A stretch of 58,546 bases of DNA, taken from the NCBI GenBank assembly GCA_938073895.1, contig CALJFB010000021.1, forward strand, positions 1 to 58,546, given 5' to 3'. The position numbers and the translations under genes are program-made. Under the pieces are notes generated by a model. It worked only from the letters and a program-made list of their open reading frames with translations, searched no databases and was not told the origin of the DNA. This stretch comes from an uncultured Flavobacteriaceae bacterium. GTDB lineage: Bacteria; Bacteroidota; Bacteroidia; Flavobacteriales; Flavobacteriaceae. Positions within the stretch are counted from its first letter, which is position 1; each line of letters opens with the position of its first letter. Shown in pieces: positions 29,558 to 40,552 of the stretch.

Positions 29558-29907
29558 TCAGTATATAAATTGTGGTGACAAGGTTTATAATAAGTAGCTA
29601 GTCGTATTGTGTATTTTCTTAAATATAAATAGATGTTTGGATATAACTTTTGTTGTACAGTAAAAAACGTAGAGTTATTATCAATTTAAAACCTATATAA
29701 ACTCATAGAAACACTTATTAATTCTATTTCATAAACAGATATAAAATACTTGAAAGGATTCGTTTTTAAATATAAACACCGATTATCTGACTATTTTCTA
29801 TACTGTCAAAATTAGTAAAACAGTTGGATAGCGTCAGTTATAATTCTACATTTGTAAGTTATTATAAGAATTTAGTACGCATTTAAGCAAATAAAAAATA
29901 TATAGAC
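29558..29907. other. Intergenic region queG-maeB
   Basis: 350 bp of AT-rich sequence without a credible ORF or a strong hairpin. The only feature I can support is the maeB promoter near its right end. Confidence 0.5.
29824..29854 (+). promoter_or_regulatory. Putative promoter of maeB
   Basis: TTG (29824-29826), 20-bp spacer, TACATTTG (29847-29854) matching TAnnTTTG. The leader to the ATG would be about 45 nt. Confidence 0.55.
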
Positions 29908-32214
29908 ATGAGTAAGCCAAGCATACGTAGAGAAGCCTTAGTTTATCACGCAAAACCAACCCCAGGAAAAATCAAAGTAGTTCCTACTAAAAAACATGCA
30001 ACACAGCGCGATTTAGCTTTAGCATATTCACCAGGAGTCGCAGAGCCGTGTTTAGAGATAGCAAAAGACGTTAATAATGTTTATAAATATACTACTAAAG
30101 GTAATTTAGTAGCAGTAATTACAAACGGAACAGCAGTTTTAGGTCTTGGTAATATAGGACCAGAAGCTTCTAAACCTGTAATGGAAGGAAAAGGATTGTT
30201 GTTTAAAATATTTGCAGATATAGACGTTTTTGATATTGAAATAGGAACAGAAAATGTTGAAGAATTTATTGCAACCGTAAAAAATATAGCTCCAACCTTT
30301 GGAGGTATTAATTTAGAAGATATAAAAGCTCCAGAAGCTTTTGAGATTGAGCGTAGATTAAAGGAAGAATTAGATATTCCAGTAATGCATGACGATCAGC
30401 ATGGAACTGCAATTATTTCTTCGGCAGCATTATTAAATGCTTTAGAAATAGCAGAAAAAGATATTTCAAAAGCAAAAATAGTTGTTTCTGGTGCAGGATC
30501 TGCAGCAATGGCTTGTATATCTTTATATGAAAGATTAGGTGTAAAACCAGAAAACATAATTATGTTTGATGTTAATGGTAATCTTCATAAAGGAAGAACT
30601 GATTTAACAGAAAGACAATTTTATTTCGCTTCAAAAAAGCATTATAAAGATTTAGCAGAAGCAATGGTTGGTGCAGATGTTTTTCTAGGATTATCTGTAG
30701 GTAATATTGTAAGTGCTAAAATGTTACAATCTATGGCTAGTAATCCCGTGGTGTTCGCATTAGCAAACCCAACACCAGAGGTAGATTATGAAATTGCTAT
30801 TGCAGCTCGAGAAGATATAATTATGGCCACAGGCCGAAGTGATAATCCTAACCAAGTTAATAATGTTCTTGGGTTTCCTTTTATTTTTCGTGGCGCTTTA
30901 GATGTTAGAGCAACAAAAATTAATGAAGAAATGAAAATGGCAGCTGTAAAAGCTCTAGCTCAATTAGCTAAAGAACCAGTGCCAGAACAAGTTAACATAG
31001 CATATGGGGAAACAAGATTAACTTTTGGAAAAGACTACATTATTCCTAAACCTTTTGATCCAAGATTAATTGCAGAATTGCCTCCAGCAGTTGCAAAAGC
31101 AGCTCATGAAAGTGGTGTGGCAAAAGAACCAATAGAAGACTACAACAAATATAAAAACGAATTATTAATGCGCTTAGGTGGAGATAATAAACTTATACGT
31201 TTATTATTGAATAGAGCTAGATTAAACCCCAAACGTGTAGTTTTTACAGAAGCAGATCATTTAGATGTATTAAAAGCAGCTCAAATTGCATATGAAGAAG
31301 GACTTGCTATACCTATTTTATTGGGAAGAAGAGATGTTATAGAGCAATTAAAAGAAGATATAGAATTTGATGCAGATGTTTTAATTATTGATCCAAAATC
31401 CGATGAGGAAGCAGATCGATTAAAACGTTATGCCGAAGTTTATTGGAAACAGCGCGAGCGTAAAGGAATATCTTTATTCTCATCTCAAAAAAGAATGAGA
31501 GAACGTAATTATTTTGCCGCAATGATGGTAAATGAAGGCGATGCAGATGCTTTAATATCTGGTTACTCACAAAGTTATCCAATGGTTGTTAAGCCAATGT
31601 TAGAAGTTATTGGAATGGCACCTGGTGCATCTAGAATTGCAACAACTAATTTAATGATGACGGAACGTGGACCTTTATTTTTAAGTGATACCTCAATAAA
31701 TATAAACCCAACATCTAAAGATTTATCTAGAATAGCTCTTATGACATCTAAAGTGGTTAAAATGTTTGGAGTAGATCCAGTAATGGCAATGACTTCTTAT
31801 TCTAATTTTGGATCTTCGCAGCACGAACAAGCTTCAAAAGTAAATGATGCTGTTGCTTATTTACACAAAAATTATCCAGACTTAATTGTAGATGGAGAAT
31901 TGCAAACAGACTTTGCACTTAATAGCGAAATGCTTCAAGATAATTTCCCTTTTTCTAAATTAGCTGGTAGAAAAGTAAATACATTAATATTTCCAAACCT
32001 AGATTCAGCAAATATTACTTATAAATTATTGAAAGAACTTAATAAGGCCGATTCTATTGGACCAATAATGATGGGAATGAAAAAACCTGTTCACGTTTTA
32101 CAATTAGATGCAAGTGTGGACGAAATGGTAAATATGACAGCTATTGCAGTAGTAGATGCCCAACAAAAGGAGAAATGGCGTAACGAGCAAGAGATTAAAA
32201 TGAACCATATTTAA
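29908..32214 (+). CDS. maeB: NADP-dependent malic enzyme, MaeB type with PTA-like domain
   Basis: A 768-residue cytoplasmic enzyme that decarboxylates malate to pyruvate with NAD(P). Residues 1-430 hold the malic enzyme part: RDLALAYSPGVAEPC, the metal-binding MHDDQHGTA near 165, the nucleotide fold VVSGAGSAAMACI, and ALANPTPEV. Residues 430-760 are related to phosphotransacetylase. In E. coli MaeB that domain is not catalytic for acetyl transfer but serves acetyl-CoA regulation. Length matches the family. It has its own promoter and lies upstream of ruvA. Confidence 0.95.
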   Translation: MSKPSIRREALVYHAKPTPGKIKVVPTKKHATQRDLALAYSPGVAEPCLEIAKDVNNVYKYTTKGNLVAVITNGTAVLGLGNIGPEASKPVMEGKGLLFKIFADIDVFDIEIGTENVEEFIATVKNIAPTFGGINLEDIKAPEAFEIERRLKEELDIPVMHDDQHGTAIISSAALLNALEIAEKDISKAKIVVSGAGSAAMACISLYERLGVKPENIIMFDVNGNLHKGRTDLTERQFYFASKKHYKDLAEAMVGADVFLGLSVGNIVSAKMLQSMASNPVVFALANPTPEVDYEIAIAAREDIIMATGRSDNPNQVNNVLGFPFIFRGALDVRATKINEEMKMAAVKALAQLAKEPVPEQVNIAYGETRLTFGKDYIIPKPFDPRLIAELPPAVAKAAHESGVAKEPIEDYNKYKNELLMRLGGDNKLIRLLLNRARLNPKRVVFTEADHLDVLKAAQIAYEEGLAIPILLGRRDVIEQLKEDIEFDADVLIIDPKSDEEADRLKRYAEVYWKQRERKGISLFSSQKRMRERNYFAAMMVNEGDADALISGYSQSYPMVVKPMLEVIGMAPGASRIATTNLMMTERGPLFLSDTSININPTSKDLSRIALMTSKVVKMFGVDPVMAMTSYSNFGSSQHEQASKVNDAVAYLHKNYPDLIVDGELQTDFALNSEMLQDNFPFSKLAGRKVNTLIFPNLDSANITYKLLKELNKADSIGPIMMGMKKPVHVLQLDASVDEMVNMTAIAVVDAQQKEKWRNEQEIKMNHI

Positions 32215-32292
32215 GCCTGTTTTCACTCAAATTAAAAGTTGTTTTTAAAGTCAAAAATTTGATGTAGTTTTATAAACTTATATATTAATATT

Positions 32293-32874
32293 ATGATTAC
32301 GCATTTACAAGGTAAATTACAAGAAAAGAATCCAACACATGTTGTTATAGACTGTAATGGTGTCGGTTATTTTGTAAATGTATCATTACATACATTTTCT
32401 AATATACCAGATAAAGAAACTATAAAGCTTTATACACATTTACAAATTAGGGAAGATGCGCATACGTTATACGGTTTTTCCTCAGTTGCAGAGAGAGAAA
32501 TGTTTAGGTTATTAATATCAGTATCTGGTATTGGAGCAAATACAGCAAGAACCATGCTGTCGTCATTAAGTCCAAAACAAGTTAGAGAAGGTATTGCAGC
32601 AGAAGATGTAGCGTTAATTCAATCTATAAAAGGTATTGGAATTAAAACAGCGCAACGTGTTATTATAGATTTAAAAGACAAAGTACTTAAAATTTACGAT
32701 TTAGACGAAGTTTCTGTTAAAGAACGCAATACGAATAAAGATGAAGCGTTATCTGCTTTAGAAGTATTAGGTTTTAATAAGAAACAAGCCGACAAAGTAC
32801 TTGATAAAATAGTAGTTTCTGAGCCGGAAGCTACTGTAGAAACGCTAATTAAGTTAGCTTTAAAAAAATTATAA
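32293..32874 (+). CDS. ruvA: Holliday junction DNA-binding protein RuvA
   Basis: A 193-residue protein that forms tetramers on four-way junctions and recruits RuvB. Three domains are visible: OB fold (MITHLQGKLQEKNPTHVVIDCNGVGY), helix-hairpin-helix pairs (VSGIGANTARTML and IKGIGIKTAQRVI), and the small C-terminal RuvB-contact domain (EALSALEVLGFNKKQADKVL). Length is normal. sprA starts five bases after the stop. Confidence 0.97.
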   Translation: MITHLQGKLQEKNPTHVVIDCNGVGYFVNVSLHTFSNIPDKETIKLYTHLQIREDAHTLYGFSSVAEREMFRLLISVSGIGANTARTMLSSLSPKQVREGIAAEDVALIQSIKGIGIKTAQRVIIDLKDKVLKIYDLDEVSVKERNTNKDEALSALEVLGFNKKQADKVLDKIVVSEPEATVETLIKLALKKL

Positions 32875-32879
32875 TTATT

Positions 32880-35800
32880 TTGAGTTCACATAAAAAGTTT
32901 TTAAATTTAACTATAAAGTTAGGTGGTTTCTTCATTCTAGTGCTATTAACTATATCTAGAACTCATGCACAAGAAATTACAGAAACACAACAAGACTCTA
33001 CAAAAACAACCTATAGTTTTAGTGAGTTAAGCCTACCAAATCCACAAAGTATAATAACCAAATATACTTACGATCCTCTAACAGATCGTTATATCTATTC
33101 TGAAAAATTAGGAGACTTCAATATAAACTACCCTATAATTTTAACACCACAAGAGTTTCAAAAACTTGTAGATAAAGAAAGTCAAAAAAGTTATTACAAA
33201 GAAAAAATTGAAACTTTTGAAGGTAAAACTGATAAAGCTAAAGAAAAGCAAAAAAATTTATTACCAGAATTTTATGTGAAATCTGGATTGTTTGAAACCA
33301 TTTTTGGAGGAGATACTATAGAGTTTATACCTCAAGGTTCTGTAGAAATAGATTTAGGTGTTTTATTTACTAAACAAGATAATCCCTCTTTTTCTCCACA
33401 AAACAGAAGTAATTTCACATTCGATTTTGATCAACGTATAAGTTTAAGTTTATTGGGTAAAGTCGGAACACGTTTACAAGTAAATGCAAATTACGATACA
33501 CAATCTACATTCGATTTTCAAAATTTAATAAAATTAGAATATAATCCAACCCTTGGCGGAGGAGAAGATTCTATACTTCAAAAATTAGAAGTAGGTAATG
33601 TAAGTATGCCACTAAATACCGCTTTAATTACAGGAGCACAAAGTCTATTTGGTGTTAAAGCAGAACTACAATTTGGAAAAACTCGTATTACAGGAGTTTT
33701 TTCTGAACAAAGATCAGACTCTAGAACAGTAACAGCTCAAGGTGGCGGAACAGTAGACGAATTCGAGTTTTTTGCTAGAGATTATGACGAGAATAGACAC
33801 TATTTTTTAGCACAGTATTTTAAAGATAATTACGACAAAGCGTTAAGTAACTATCCTTTTATTAACTCCAACGTTCAAATTACTAGAGCAGAAGTTTGGG
33901 TTACAAATAGATCAAATAGAACAGAGAATATTAGAAACCTTGTAGCTTTGCAAGATTTAGCAGAAACGGATAAAATAGAGAATATTAATGTTGTGCCTAC
34001 AAATGGTCCAGGCGTATATCCAGACAATGCTAATAACCGTTTAGACCCAACTAATATTGGTGGAGCTGGATCTCAATTAAATAATAATATTAGGGAAATA
34101 GCCACAGCCGACAACGCATTTAACTTTTCAGCTAATGAAGGAACAGATTATGCAAAGCTTGAAAACGCGAGGCAATTAATGCCAAATCAGGATTATATCT
34201 TAAGCCCACAATTAGGTTATATCTCTTTAAATCAACGTCTAAATAACGACGAAGTTTTGGCAGTAGCTTTTCAATATACTGTTGGAGGAACTGTTTATCA
34301 AGTAGGAGAATTTGCAAACGATGGTGTTGTAGCTACAGATGTAGAAACAAATAGTCAAGGTCAGGTAACAACGGTTACAAATAACGCATTAGTTGTAAAA
34401 ATGCTTAAAAGTAGTGTTACAAACTCAGACCAGCGTATTTGGGATTTAATGATGAAAAACATCTACGATACTGGAGCTTATCAATTATCTCAAGAAGATT
34501 TTAGGTTAAATATTTTTTATAATGAAGGATCGCCATTAAACTATATAAAACCCGTATCTGGATCAACCTTTCCTCTTTTTGATATAAATAATACACCCGG
34601 AAATACATCAGATGATATTGCTATAGACGATTTAACATTGTTAAAGCTATTTAATTTTGATAGGTTAAACTATAATAACGATCCACAAGCCAATGGAGAC
34701 GGTTTTTTCGATTTTGTGCCAGGATTAACAGTAATAACACAAAACGGTAAAATTGTATTTACCAAAGCGGAGCCTTTTGGGCGTTATTTATTTGATATTT
34801 TAGATGATGATGGTATTCCTTCGGATAATGATATAGATTACAATACCAATAACTTTAATTCTAATCAATCTAAATATGTATACGATGTACTATATAAAAG
34901 TACAAAAACAGCAGCATTAGATCAAGCCGAAAAAAATAAGTTTTTACTAAAAGGTAGATATAAATCTGAAGCTGGAGGCGGAATTCCAATAGGCGGATTT
35001 AATATTCCACAAGGTTCTGTAAAAGTTACTGCTGGTGGACGAGTTTTAGTTGAAGGTGTAGATTACACAGTTAATTATCAATTAGGTCGTGTAAATATTA
35101 TAGATCCAGCTTTAAAAGCATCCAACACACCAATAGAAGTGTCTACAGAGAATAACTCTATTTTTGGACAACAAACAAAACGTTTTACAGGTATTAACAT
35201 AGAGCATCAATTTAACGAAAACTTTTTATTAGGTGCAACTTATGTTAATCTTAACGAAAGGCCAATAACTCAAAAAGCAAATTATAATACAGAACCTATA
35301 AATAATACCATAATTGGCTTTAATGGTAATTATTCTACCGAAGTCCCATTTTTTACGCGTTTAGCCAATAAGTTACCAAACGTAGATACAGATGCGCCAT
35401 CTAATTTATCTGTAAGAGGCGAGTTTGCATATTTATTACCAGGAGCACCAAAAGGAACAGATTTTGGAGGCGAAATAACGTCTTATATAGACGATTTTGA
35501 AGGCTCACAATCTGGAATAGATTTAAAAGCGCCATTATCTTGGTCATTATCAAGTAGACCTTTAAATTTAAATGGAACAACAGCTTTTGATGATAATGGA
35601 ATAGAAAACGGATACGGTAGAGCTCTTTTAAACTGGTACTCTATTGATCAAATTTTTTACTCAGCAAATAGGCCAGTTGGCATTTCAGATGAAGATGTTT
35701 CTGGATATTTTACCAGTCGTGCATTTATAGATGAGATTACAACGCAACAAGTAGCCCAAGGACAAACAGCAGTTATTAACACTTTAGATTTAACATATTA

Positions 35801-38800
35801 TCCAGATCAACGTGGTCCATATAACTTTGAGCCAGGTGCAGAAGATGGCATTTTAGATAACCCAAATAATAGTTGGGCTGGAATAACAAGACAAATTACA
35901 TCTTCAGATTTTGAGCAATCAAATGTAGAATATATAGAGTTCTGGATACAGGATCCATTTCAAGAAAACACCACAAGTTTAGGAGGAGAATTAGTTATTC
36001 ATTTAGGAAATATATCCGAAGATGTATTAAAGGATGGACGTAAGCAGTTTGAAAATGGATTGCCAGATAATGGTAATATTTCATTGTTACCACAAACAGA
36101 CTTTGGAACTGTTGTTCCTCAAAATCAATCTTTAATATATGCGTTTGATTCTACCGGAGATCAAAGAACAAATCAAGATGTTGGTTTTGATGGATATAAT
36201 GATAGTGAAGAAAAAAATATTTTTCCTGCAGCTTTTGCTTCTGGAGATACAGCAGCAGATAATTATACCTATTATTTAAACACAGAAGGAGACGTTTTAG
36301 AGCGTTATAAAAGATATAATGGTGTAGATGGAAATTCTCCAGATACATTTAGTGATACAAATAGAGGTTCTACAGCACAACCAGATGTTGAAGATGTTAA
36401 TAGAGATAACACAATGAATACTATTGATAGTTATTTTGAATATAAAGTTAGCATATCTCCATCAGATTTAAATGTAGATACAAATCCATTTATTGTAGAT
36501 TCTAAGTCTAAAACTAGATTTACTCCAGATGGAACTAACCCATTAATTAATTGGTATCAATTTAGAATACCAGTTCAAGGAAGTCATGTAGATGCTATTA
36601 ATGGGATCTCCGATTTAAGATCTATTCGTTTTGCAAGATTGGTAATGACGGATTTTACAGAGCAAACTACTTTACGTTTTGGAAGCTTAGATTTAGTAAG
36701 AAGTGATTGGAGACGCTATAATTTACCACTAAATGCAAATAACACAACCAATTCCAATACAGATTTTAGCATAGGTGTAGTAAGTAGTCAAATAAATAAT
36801 GGAGATTATCTTTCTCCACCAGGTGTAGTTCCAGAGCAATTAAATAATAATAACACTATTATAGATCAAGACGAGCAAGCCTTGGTTGTAAATGTTTGCA
36901 ACCTAGAAGCAGAGGATTCTAGAGGAGTTTTCAAAAATTTAGACGTAGATATGCGTCAATATAAAAAGCTTCGTATGTTTATGCATGCTAATGCTGTAGA
37001 AGGTAGCACAACATTAAACGATGGCGAAATGGTTGGTTTTATTCGTTTAGGAAATGATTTAAACGAAAATTATTATCAAATAGAACTGCCTTTACACGTA
37101 AGTCAAGGAATTGGAACCGCACAAGATTATTGGCCATCAGGTAACGAAATTAACTTATCATTAAGCGTCTTAGAAGAAATTAAATCTATAGGTATTAGCA
37201 ATTCTAGTTTAGATGCTGTATTCTATGATATTATAAATGGTTCTCCAGTAGCAATAACAGGTACAGAATTTCAAAATTATGTATTAGGACAACATAGAGT
37301 AGCCATTAAAGGTAATCCTAATTTTGGAGCAGTTAGAAATTTAATGGTTGGTGTTAAGAATGCAACAACTGGAGATATATGTGGAGAAGCTTGGTTTAAC
37401 GAATTACGTTTAGCCGACATGGACAATAAAGGTGGCTGGGCTGCTATTTTAAGTATGGATACTAATTTTGCAGACTTTGCAAATGTAACAGCTTCCGGAA
37501 GAATAAGTACAGCAGGATTTGGAGCTATAGATCAAGGCCCAAATGAGCGTAGTAGAGAAGATGTTAAACAATATGAAGTTGTTACCAATATAAATTTAGG
37601 TCAGTTATTACCAAAAAAATGGGGTTTGCAGGTACCTTTTAATTATGGTCAAGGTGTAGAGTTAATTACGCCAGAATATGATCAGCAATTTAAGGATATT
37701 CCATTACAAACTCGTATAGATAACGCATCAACTGCTGCAGAGCGTAGACAAATTAGAGAGCAATCTGAAGATTTTACAAAAAGGCAAAGTATAAACTTTA
37801 TAGGTGTTAAAAAAAATAGAACTGGAGATGCTAAACCACGTTTTTATGATATAGAAAATTTAACCTTTAACTATTCCTACAATAAAGAAATTCACAGAGA
37901 TTTTGAAATTGAAAATGCCGAAGATAAAAGGTTAAGAACTGGTGTAAATTACACTTATAGTTTTGAGCCAATGTCTATAGAACCTTTTAAGAAAAATGAT
38001 TCTTTATTTACAGGTAAATATTGGAAGTTACTTAAGGAATTCAACTTTAATCCAATTCCAACAAACTTCTCTATTAATACAGATCTTAATAGGCAATTTA
38101 ATCGTCAGAAATTTAGAGATTTAGAACTTGGTTCTGGAAATATACAGTTAGAACAATTATTTAGACGAAATTACACGTTTGATTTTCAATATAATTTTAA
38201 TTGGAATTTAACAAAAGCATTAAGCGTAAACTTTGCAGCAGCAAATAATAATATTGTTAGAAACTATTTTAAAGATGGATTAATTAGTGGAGAACAAGAT
38301 CCTAGTTTAGGAATTTGGGATGGTTTATTTGATTTTGGAGATCCAAATTTTCAATCTCAAACGCTTGGTGTTAACTACGAAATTCCAATTAATAAAATAC
38401 CTACATTTAGTTTTTTAAAAGCTACATACAGTTATCAAGGTACGTTTCAATGGCAAAAAGGATCAGATTTATTTGGAGATATTACAGCTTCAGATGGTAG
38501 AAGTTATGATCTAGGAAATTCAATATCTAATGGAAGTACGCACAATATAAATTCATCTTTAGACATGAATAAATTGTACAAGTATTTAGGGATTAAAAAA
38601 ACACGAATAACTAATAATAGACAATCCGCTAGATTAAAATCTATGCCAGGATCTGGTGCAGCATCAAAAGAAAAAGCTAAAGCTGTAAAGAAAAAGAAAA
38701 AGGGTTCTAAGCTAGGTAATTTTGGAATTGGACTGCTAACAAGTATAAAAAGAATTCAGGTTAATTATTCCCAAAATAATGGAACCTATTTACCAGGTTA

Positions 38801-40106
38801 TCTAAATACACCAGGATTTGTAGGGACATTAAAACCAACTTTAGGCTACACATTTGGTGGCCAGAGCGATATTAGAAATTTAGCAGCTAGCAAAGGTTGG
38901 TTAACCCAGTTTCCAGATTTTAACCAGCAATACACAGTAAATCAAACTAGACAATTAGATGTTTCGGCAAGTTTAGAACCGTTTAAAGATTTTAAAATTG
39001 ATATTATAGGTAGTAGAACTTATGCTAAGAACTTTACAGAAAACTACATTGTTAAAGATTTAGAGAACGATGGTTCTTTAGAGTACCAATCTTTAACGCC
39101 TAATATTTTTGGAAATTACTCAATTTCAACATTTACATTACCAACAGCTTTTAGTTCAAGCGATGAAAACGGTTCTCAAGCATTTGAAGATTTTAGATCT
39201 AACCGATTAATAATAGCCAATAGATTAGCATCTCAGCAAGGTATAGACCTTTCAGATCCTAATAATTTAGATACCGAAGGTTTCCCTAAAGGATTTGGTA
39301 AAAATAGTCAAGCTGTCCTATTGCCAGCATTTACAAGTGCTTACACTGGTCAAAAAGCAGCTAAAACAGCATTAAAACCATTTAAAGATGTTCCGTTACC
39401 AAATTGGGATATAAAATATTCTGGTTTAATGAAGTTAAAATGGTTTAAGAAAAGATTTAGACGTTTCTCATTAACACATGGTTATAGGTCTACTTACACC
39501 ATTAGCCAGTTTAGAAATAATCTTACTTTTGATGGTGTAGATTACAGTGTAGACTATGATTCTCAACCTAGAGAAGCTCTTGACCAGTCTGGGAATTTTA
39601 AAAATGAAACACTTTTTGGAAACGTTACAATTGCAGAGTTGTTTTCTCCATTAGTGCGTATTGATTTTGAAATGAAAAACTCTGTTAAGGTTTTATTTGA
39701 AATCCAAAAAGATAGATTATTATCTTTAAGTTTCGATAATAATTTATTAACAGAAATTAATGGAAACGAATACAAATTAGGGCTTGGTTATAGAATTAAA
39801 GATGTGACTATTAGGTCTAAAATGGCTGGTCCAAAAAAGAAAATTGTTAGCGATTTAAACCTTAAAGCAGACGTTTCTGTTAGAAATAATAAAACAATTG
39901 TTCGTTATTTAGATTTCGATAATAATCAAATTACAAACGGACAAACTATTTGGGGCGCCAGATTTAACGCAGATTATTCCTTTAGTAAAAACCTAACAGG
40001 AATATTTTATTTTGATTATACGTTCTCAGAGTACGCTATATCAACAGCATTTCCACAAACAACAATTAGGTCAGGATTAACAATTAGATATAATTTTGGA
40101 AATTAA
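32880..40106 (+). CDS. sprA: Type IX secretion outer-membrane translocon SprA (SOV)
   Basis: A 2408-residue protein with an N-terminal signal peptide (hydrophobic 13-27, cleavage near THAQ). Known: SprA forms a giant outer-membrane barrel through which type IX cargo leaves the cell; it is essential for gliding in Flavobacterium. Family features are the length (about 2400), the repeated N-terminal segments such as FEPGAEDGILDNPNNSW, and the alternating aromatic strands to a C-terminal end in IRYNFGN. A Lys-rich stretch (AVKKKKKGSK) occurs near residue 1937. The ruvA-sprA-gcvH order is common in the family. Start is TTG 32880, five bases after ruvA. Confidence 0.96.
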   Translation: MSSHKKFLNLTIKLGGFFILVLLTISRTHAQEITETQQDSTKTTYSFSELSLPNPQSIITKYTYDPLTDRYIYSEKLGDFNINYPIILTPQEFQKLVDKESQKSYYKEKIETFEGKTDKAKEKQKNLLPEFYVKSGLFETIFGGDTIEFIPQGSVEIDLGVLFTKQDNPSFSPQNRSNFTFDFDQRISLSLLGKVGTRLQVNANYDTQSTFDFQNLIKLEYNPTLGGGEDSILQKLEVGNVSMPLNTALITGAQSLFGVKAELQFGKTRITGVFSEQRSDSRTVTAQGGGTVDEFEFFARDYDENRHYFLAQYFKDNYDKALSNYPFINSNVQITRAEVWVTNRSNRTENIRNLVALQDLAETDKIENINVVPTNGPGVYPDNANNRLDPTNIGGAGSQLNNNIREIATADNAFNFSANEGTDYAKLENARQLMPNQDYILSPQLGYISLNQRLNNDEVLAVAFQYTVGGTVYQVGEFANDGVVATDVETNSQGQVTTVTNNALVVKMLKSSVTNSDQRIWDLMMKNIYDTGAYQLSQEDFRLNIFYNEGSPLNYIKPVSGSTFPLFDINNTPGNTSDDIAIDDLTLLKLFNFDRLNYNNDPQANGDGFFDFVPGLTVITQNGKIVFTKAEPFGRYLFDILDDDGIPSDNDIDYNTNNFNSNQSKYVYDVLYKSTKTAALDQAEKNKFLLKGRYKSEAGGGIPIGGFNIPQGSVKVTAGGRVLVEGVDYTVNYQLGRVNIIDPALKASNTPIEVSTENNSIFGQQTKRFTGINIEHQFNENFLLGATYVNLNERPITQKANYNTEPINNTIIGFNGNYSTEVPFFTRLANKLPNVDTDAPSNLSVRGEFAYLLPGAPKGTDFGGEITSYIDDFEGSQSGIDLKAPLSWSLSSRPLNLNGTTAFDDNGIENGYGRALLNWYSIDQIFYSANRPVGISDEDVSGYFTSRAFIDEITTQQVAQGQTAVINTLDLTYYPDQRGPYNFEPGAEDGILDNPNNSWAGITRQITSSDFEQSNVEYIEFWIQDPFQENTTSLGGELVIHLGNISEDVLKDGRKQFENGLPDNGNISLLPQTDFGTVVPQNQSLIYAFDSTGDQRTNQDVGFDGYNDSEEKNIFPAAFASGDTAADNYTYYLNTEGDVLERYKRYNGVDGNSPDTFSDTNRGSTAQPDVEDVNRDNTMNTIDSYFEYKVSISPSDLNVDTNPFIVDSKSKTRFTPDGTNPLINWYQFRIPVQGSHVDAINGISDLRSIRFARLVMTDFTEQTTLRFGSLDLVRSDWRRYNLPLNANNTTNSNTDFSIGVVSSQINNGDYLSPPGVVPEQLNNNNTIIDQDEQALVVNVCNLEAEDSRGVFKNLDVDMRQYKKLRMFMHANAVEGSTTLNDGEMVGFIRLGNDLNENYYQIELPLHVSQGIGTAQDYWPSGNEINLSLSVLEEIKSIGISNSSLDAVFYDIINGSPVAITGTEFQNYVLGQHRVAIKGNPNFGAVRNLMVGVKNATTGDICGEAWFNELRLADMDNKGGWAAILSMDTNFADFANVTASGRISTAGFGAIDQGPNERSREDVKQYEVVTNINLGQLLPKKWGLQVPFNYGQGVELITPEYDQQFKDIPLQTRIDNASTAAERRQIREQSEDFTKRQSINFIGVKKNRTGDAKPRFYDIENLTFNYSYNKEIHRDFEIENAEDKRLRTGVNYTYSFEPMSIEPFKKNDSLFTGKYWKLLKEFNFNPIPTNFSINTDLNRQFNRQKFRDLELGSGNIQLEQLFRRNYTFDFQYNFNWNLTKALSVNFAAANNNIVRNYFKDGLISGEQDPSLGIWDGLFDFGDPNFQSQTLGVNYEIPINKIPTFSFLKATYSYQGTFQWQKGSDLFGDITASDGRSYDLGNSISNGSTHNINSSLDMNKLYKYLGIKKTRITNNRQSARLKSMPGSGAASKEKAKAVKKKKKGSKLGNFGIGLLTSIKRIQVNYSQNNGTYLPGYLNTPGFVGTLKPTLGYTFGGQSDIRNLAASKGWLTQFPDFNQQYTVNQTRQLDVSASLEPFKDFKIDIIGSRTYAKNFTENYIVKDLENDGSLEYQSLTPNIFGNYSISTFTLPTAFSSSDENGSQAFEDFRSNRLIIANRLASQQGIDLSDPNNLDTEGFPKGFGKNSQAVLLPAFTSAYTGQKAAKTALKPFKDVPLPNWDIKYSGLMKLKWFKKRFRRFSLTHGYRSTYTISQFRNNLTFDGVDYSVDYDSQPREALDQSGNFKNETLFGNVTIAELFSPLVRIDFEMKNSVKVLFEIQKDRLLSLSFDNNLLTEINGNEYKLGLGYRIKDVTIRSKMAGPKKKIVSDLNLKADVSVRNNKTIVRYLDFDNNQITNGQTIWGARFNADYSFSKNLTGIFYFDYTFSEYAISTAFPQTTIRSGLTIRYNFGN

Positions 40107-40140
40107 GTAAGCAATACTTTAAATATTGCAAACGATTAAA

Positions 40141-40148
40141 TACATTTG
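40141..40148 (+). promoter_or_regulatory. Putative -7 element of gcvH
   Basis: TACATTTG matches TAnnTTTG, 23 bp before the gcvH ATG. No good -33 at 19 bp. It would let gcvH be transcribed apart from the 7-kb sprA gene. Confidence 0.5.
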
Positions 40149-40171
40149 TACCATTATAATAAATAAAGAAA

Positions 40172-40552
40172 ATGAATATACCATCAGAATTAAAGTTTAC
40201 TAAAGACCACGAATGGGTTAGAGTAGAAGGAGATACGTTAACAGTAGGAATTACAGATTTTGCACAAAGCGAACTAGGTGATATTGTTTATGTAGAGGTT
40301 GAAACTGTAGATGAAACTTTAGAAATAGAAGAGGTTTTTGGGACTGTTGAAGCAGTAAAGACAGTCTCAGACTTATTTATACCAGTTTCTGGTGAAATAA
40401 TAGAGTTTAATGAGGCTCTTGAAGATGAACCAGAAAAGGTAAATACAGATCCTTATGGAGCTGGATGGATGGTTAAAATTAAATTTTCAGACGCATCACA
40501 ATTAGAGCAACTTCTATCAGCAGATGATTATAAAGCACTTATTGGCGCATAA
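40172..40552 (+). CDS. gcvH: Glycine cleavage system H protein
   Basis: A 126-residue lipoyl carrier that shuttles the aminomethyl group between the P, T and L proteins of glycine cleavage. The N-terminal [16 protein letters not shown] and the lipoyl-Lys region [13 protein letters not shown] with Lys63 are diagnostic. Length is normal. The other gcv genes are not in this window. The 3' end overlaps the VanZ-like gene. Confidence 0.96.
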   Translation: MNIPSELKFTKDHEWVRVEGDTLTVGITDFAQSELGDIVYVEVETVDETLEIEEVFGTVEAVKTVSDLFIPVSGEIIEFNEALEDEPEKVNTDPYGAGWMVKIKFSDASQLEQLLSADDYKALIGA

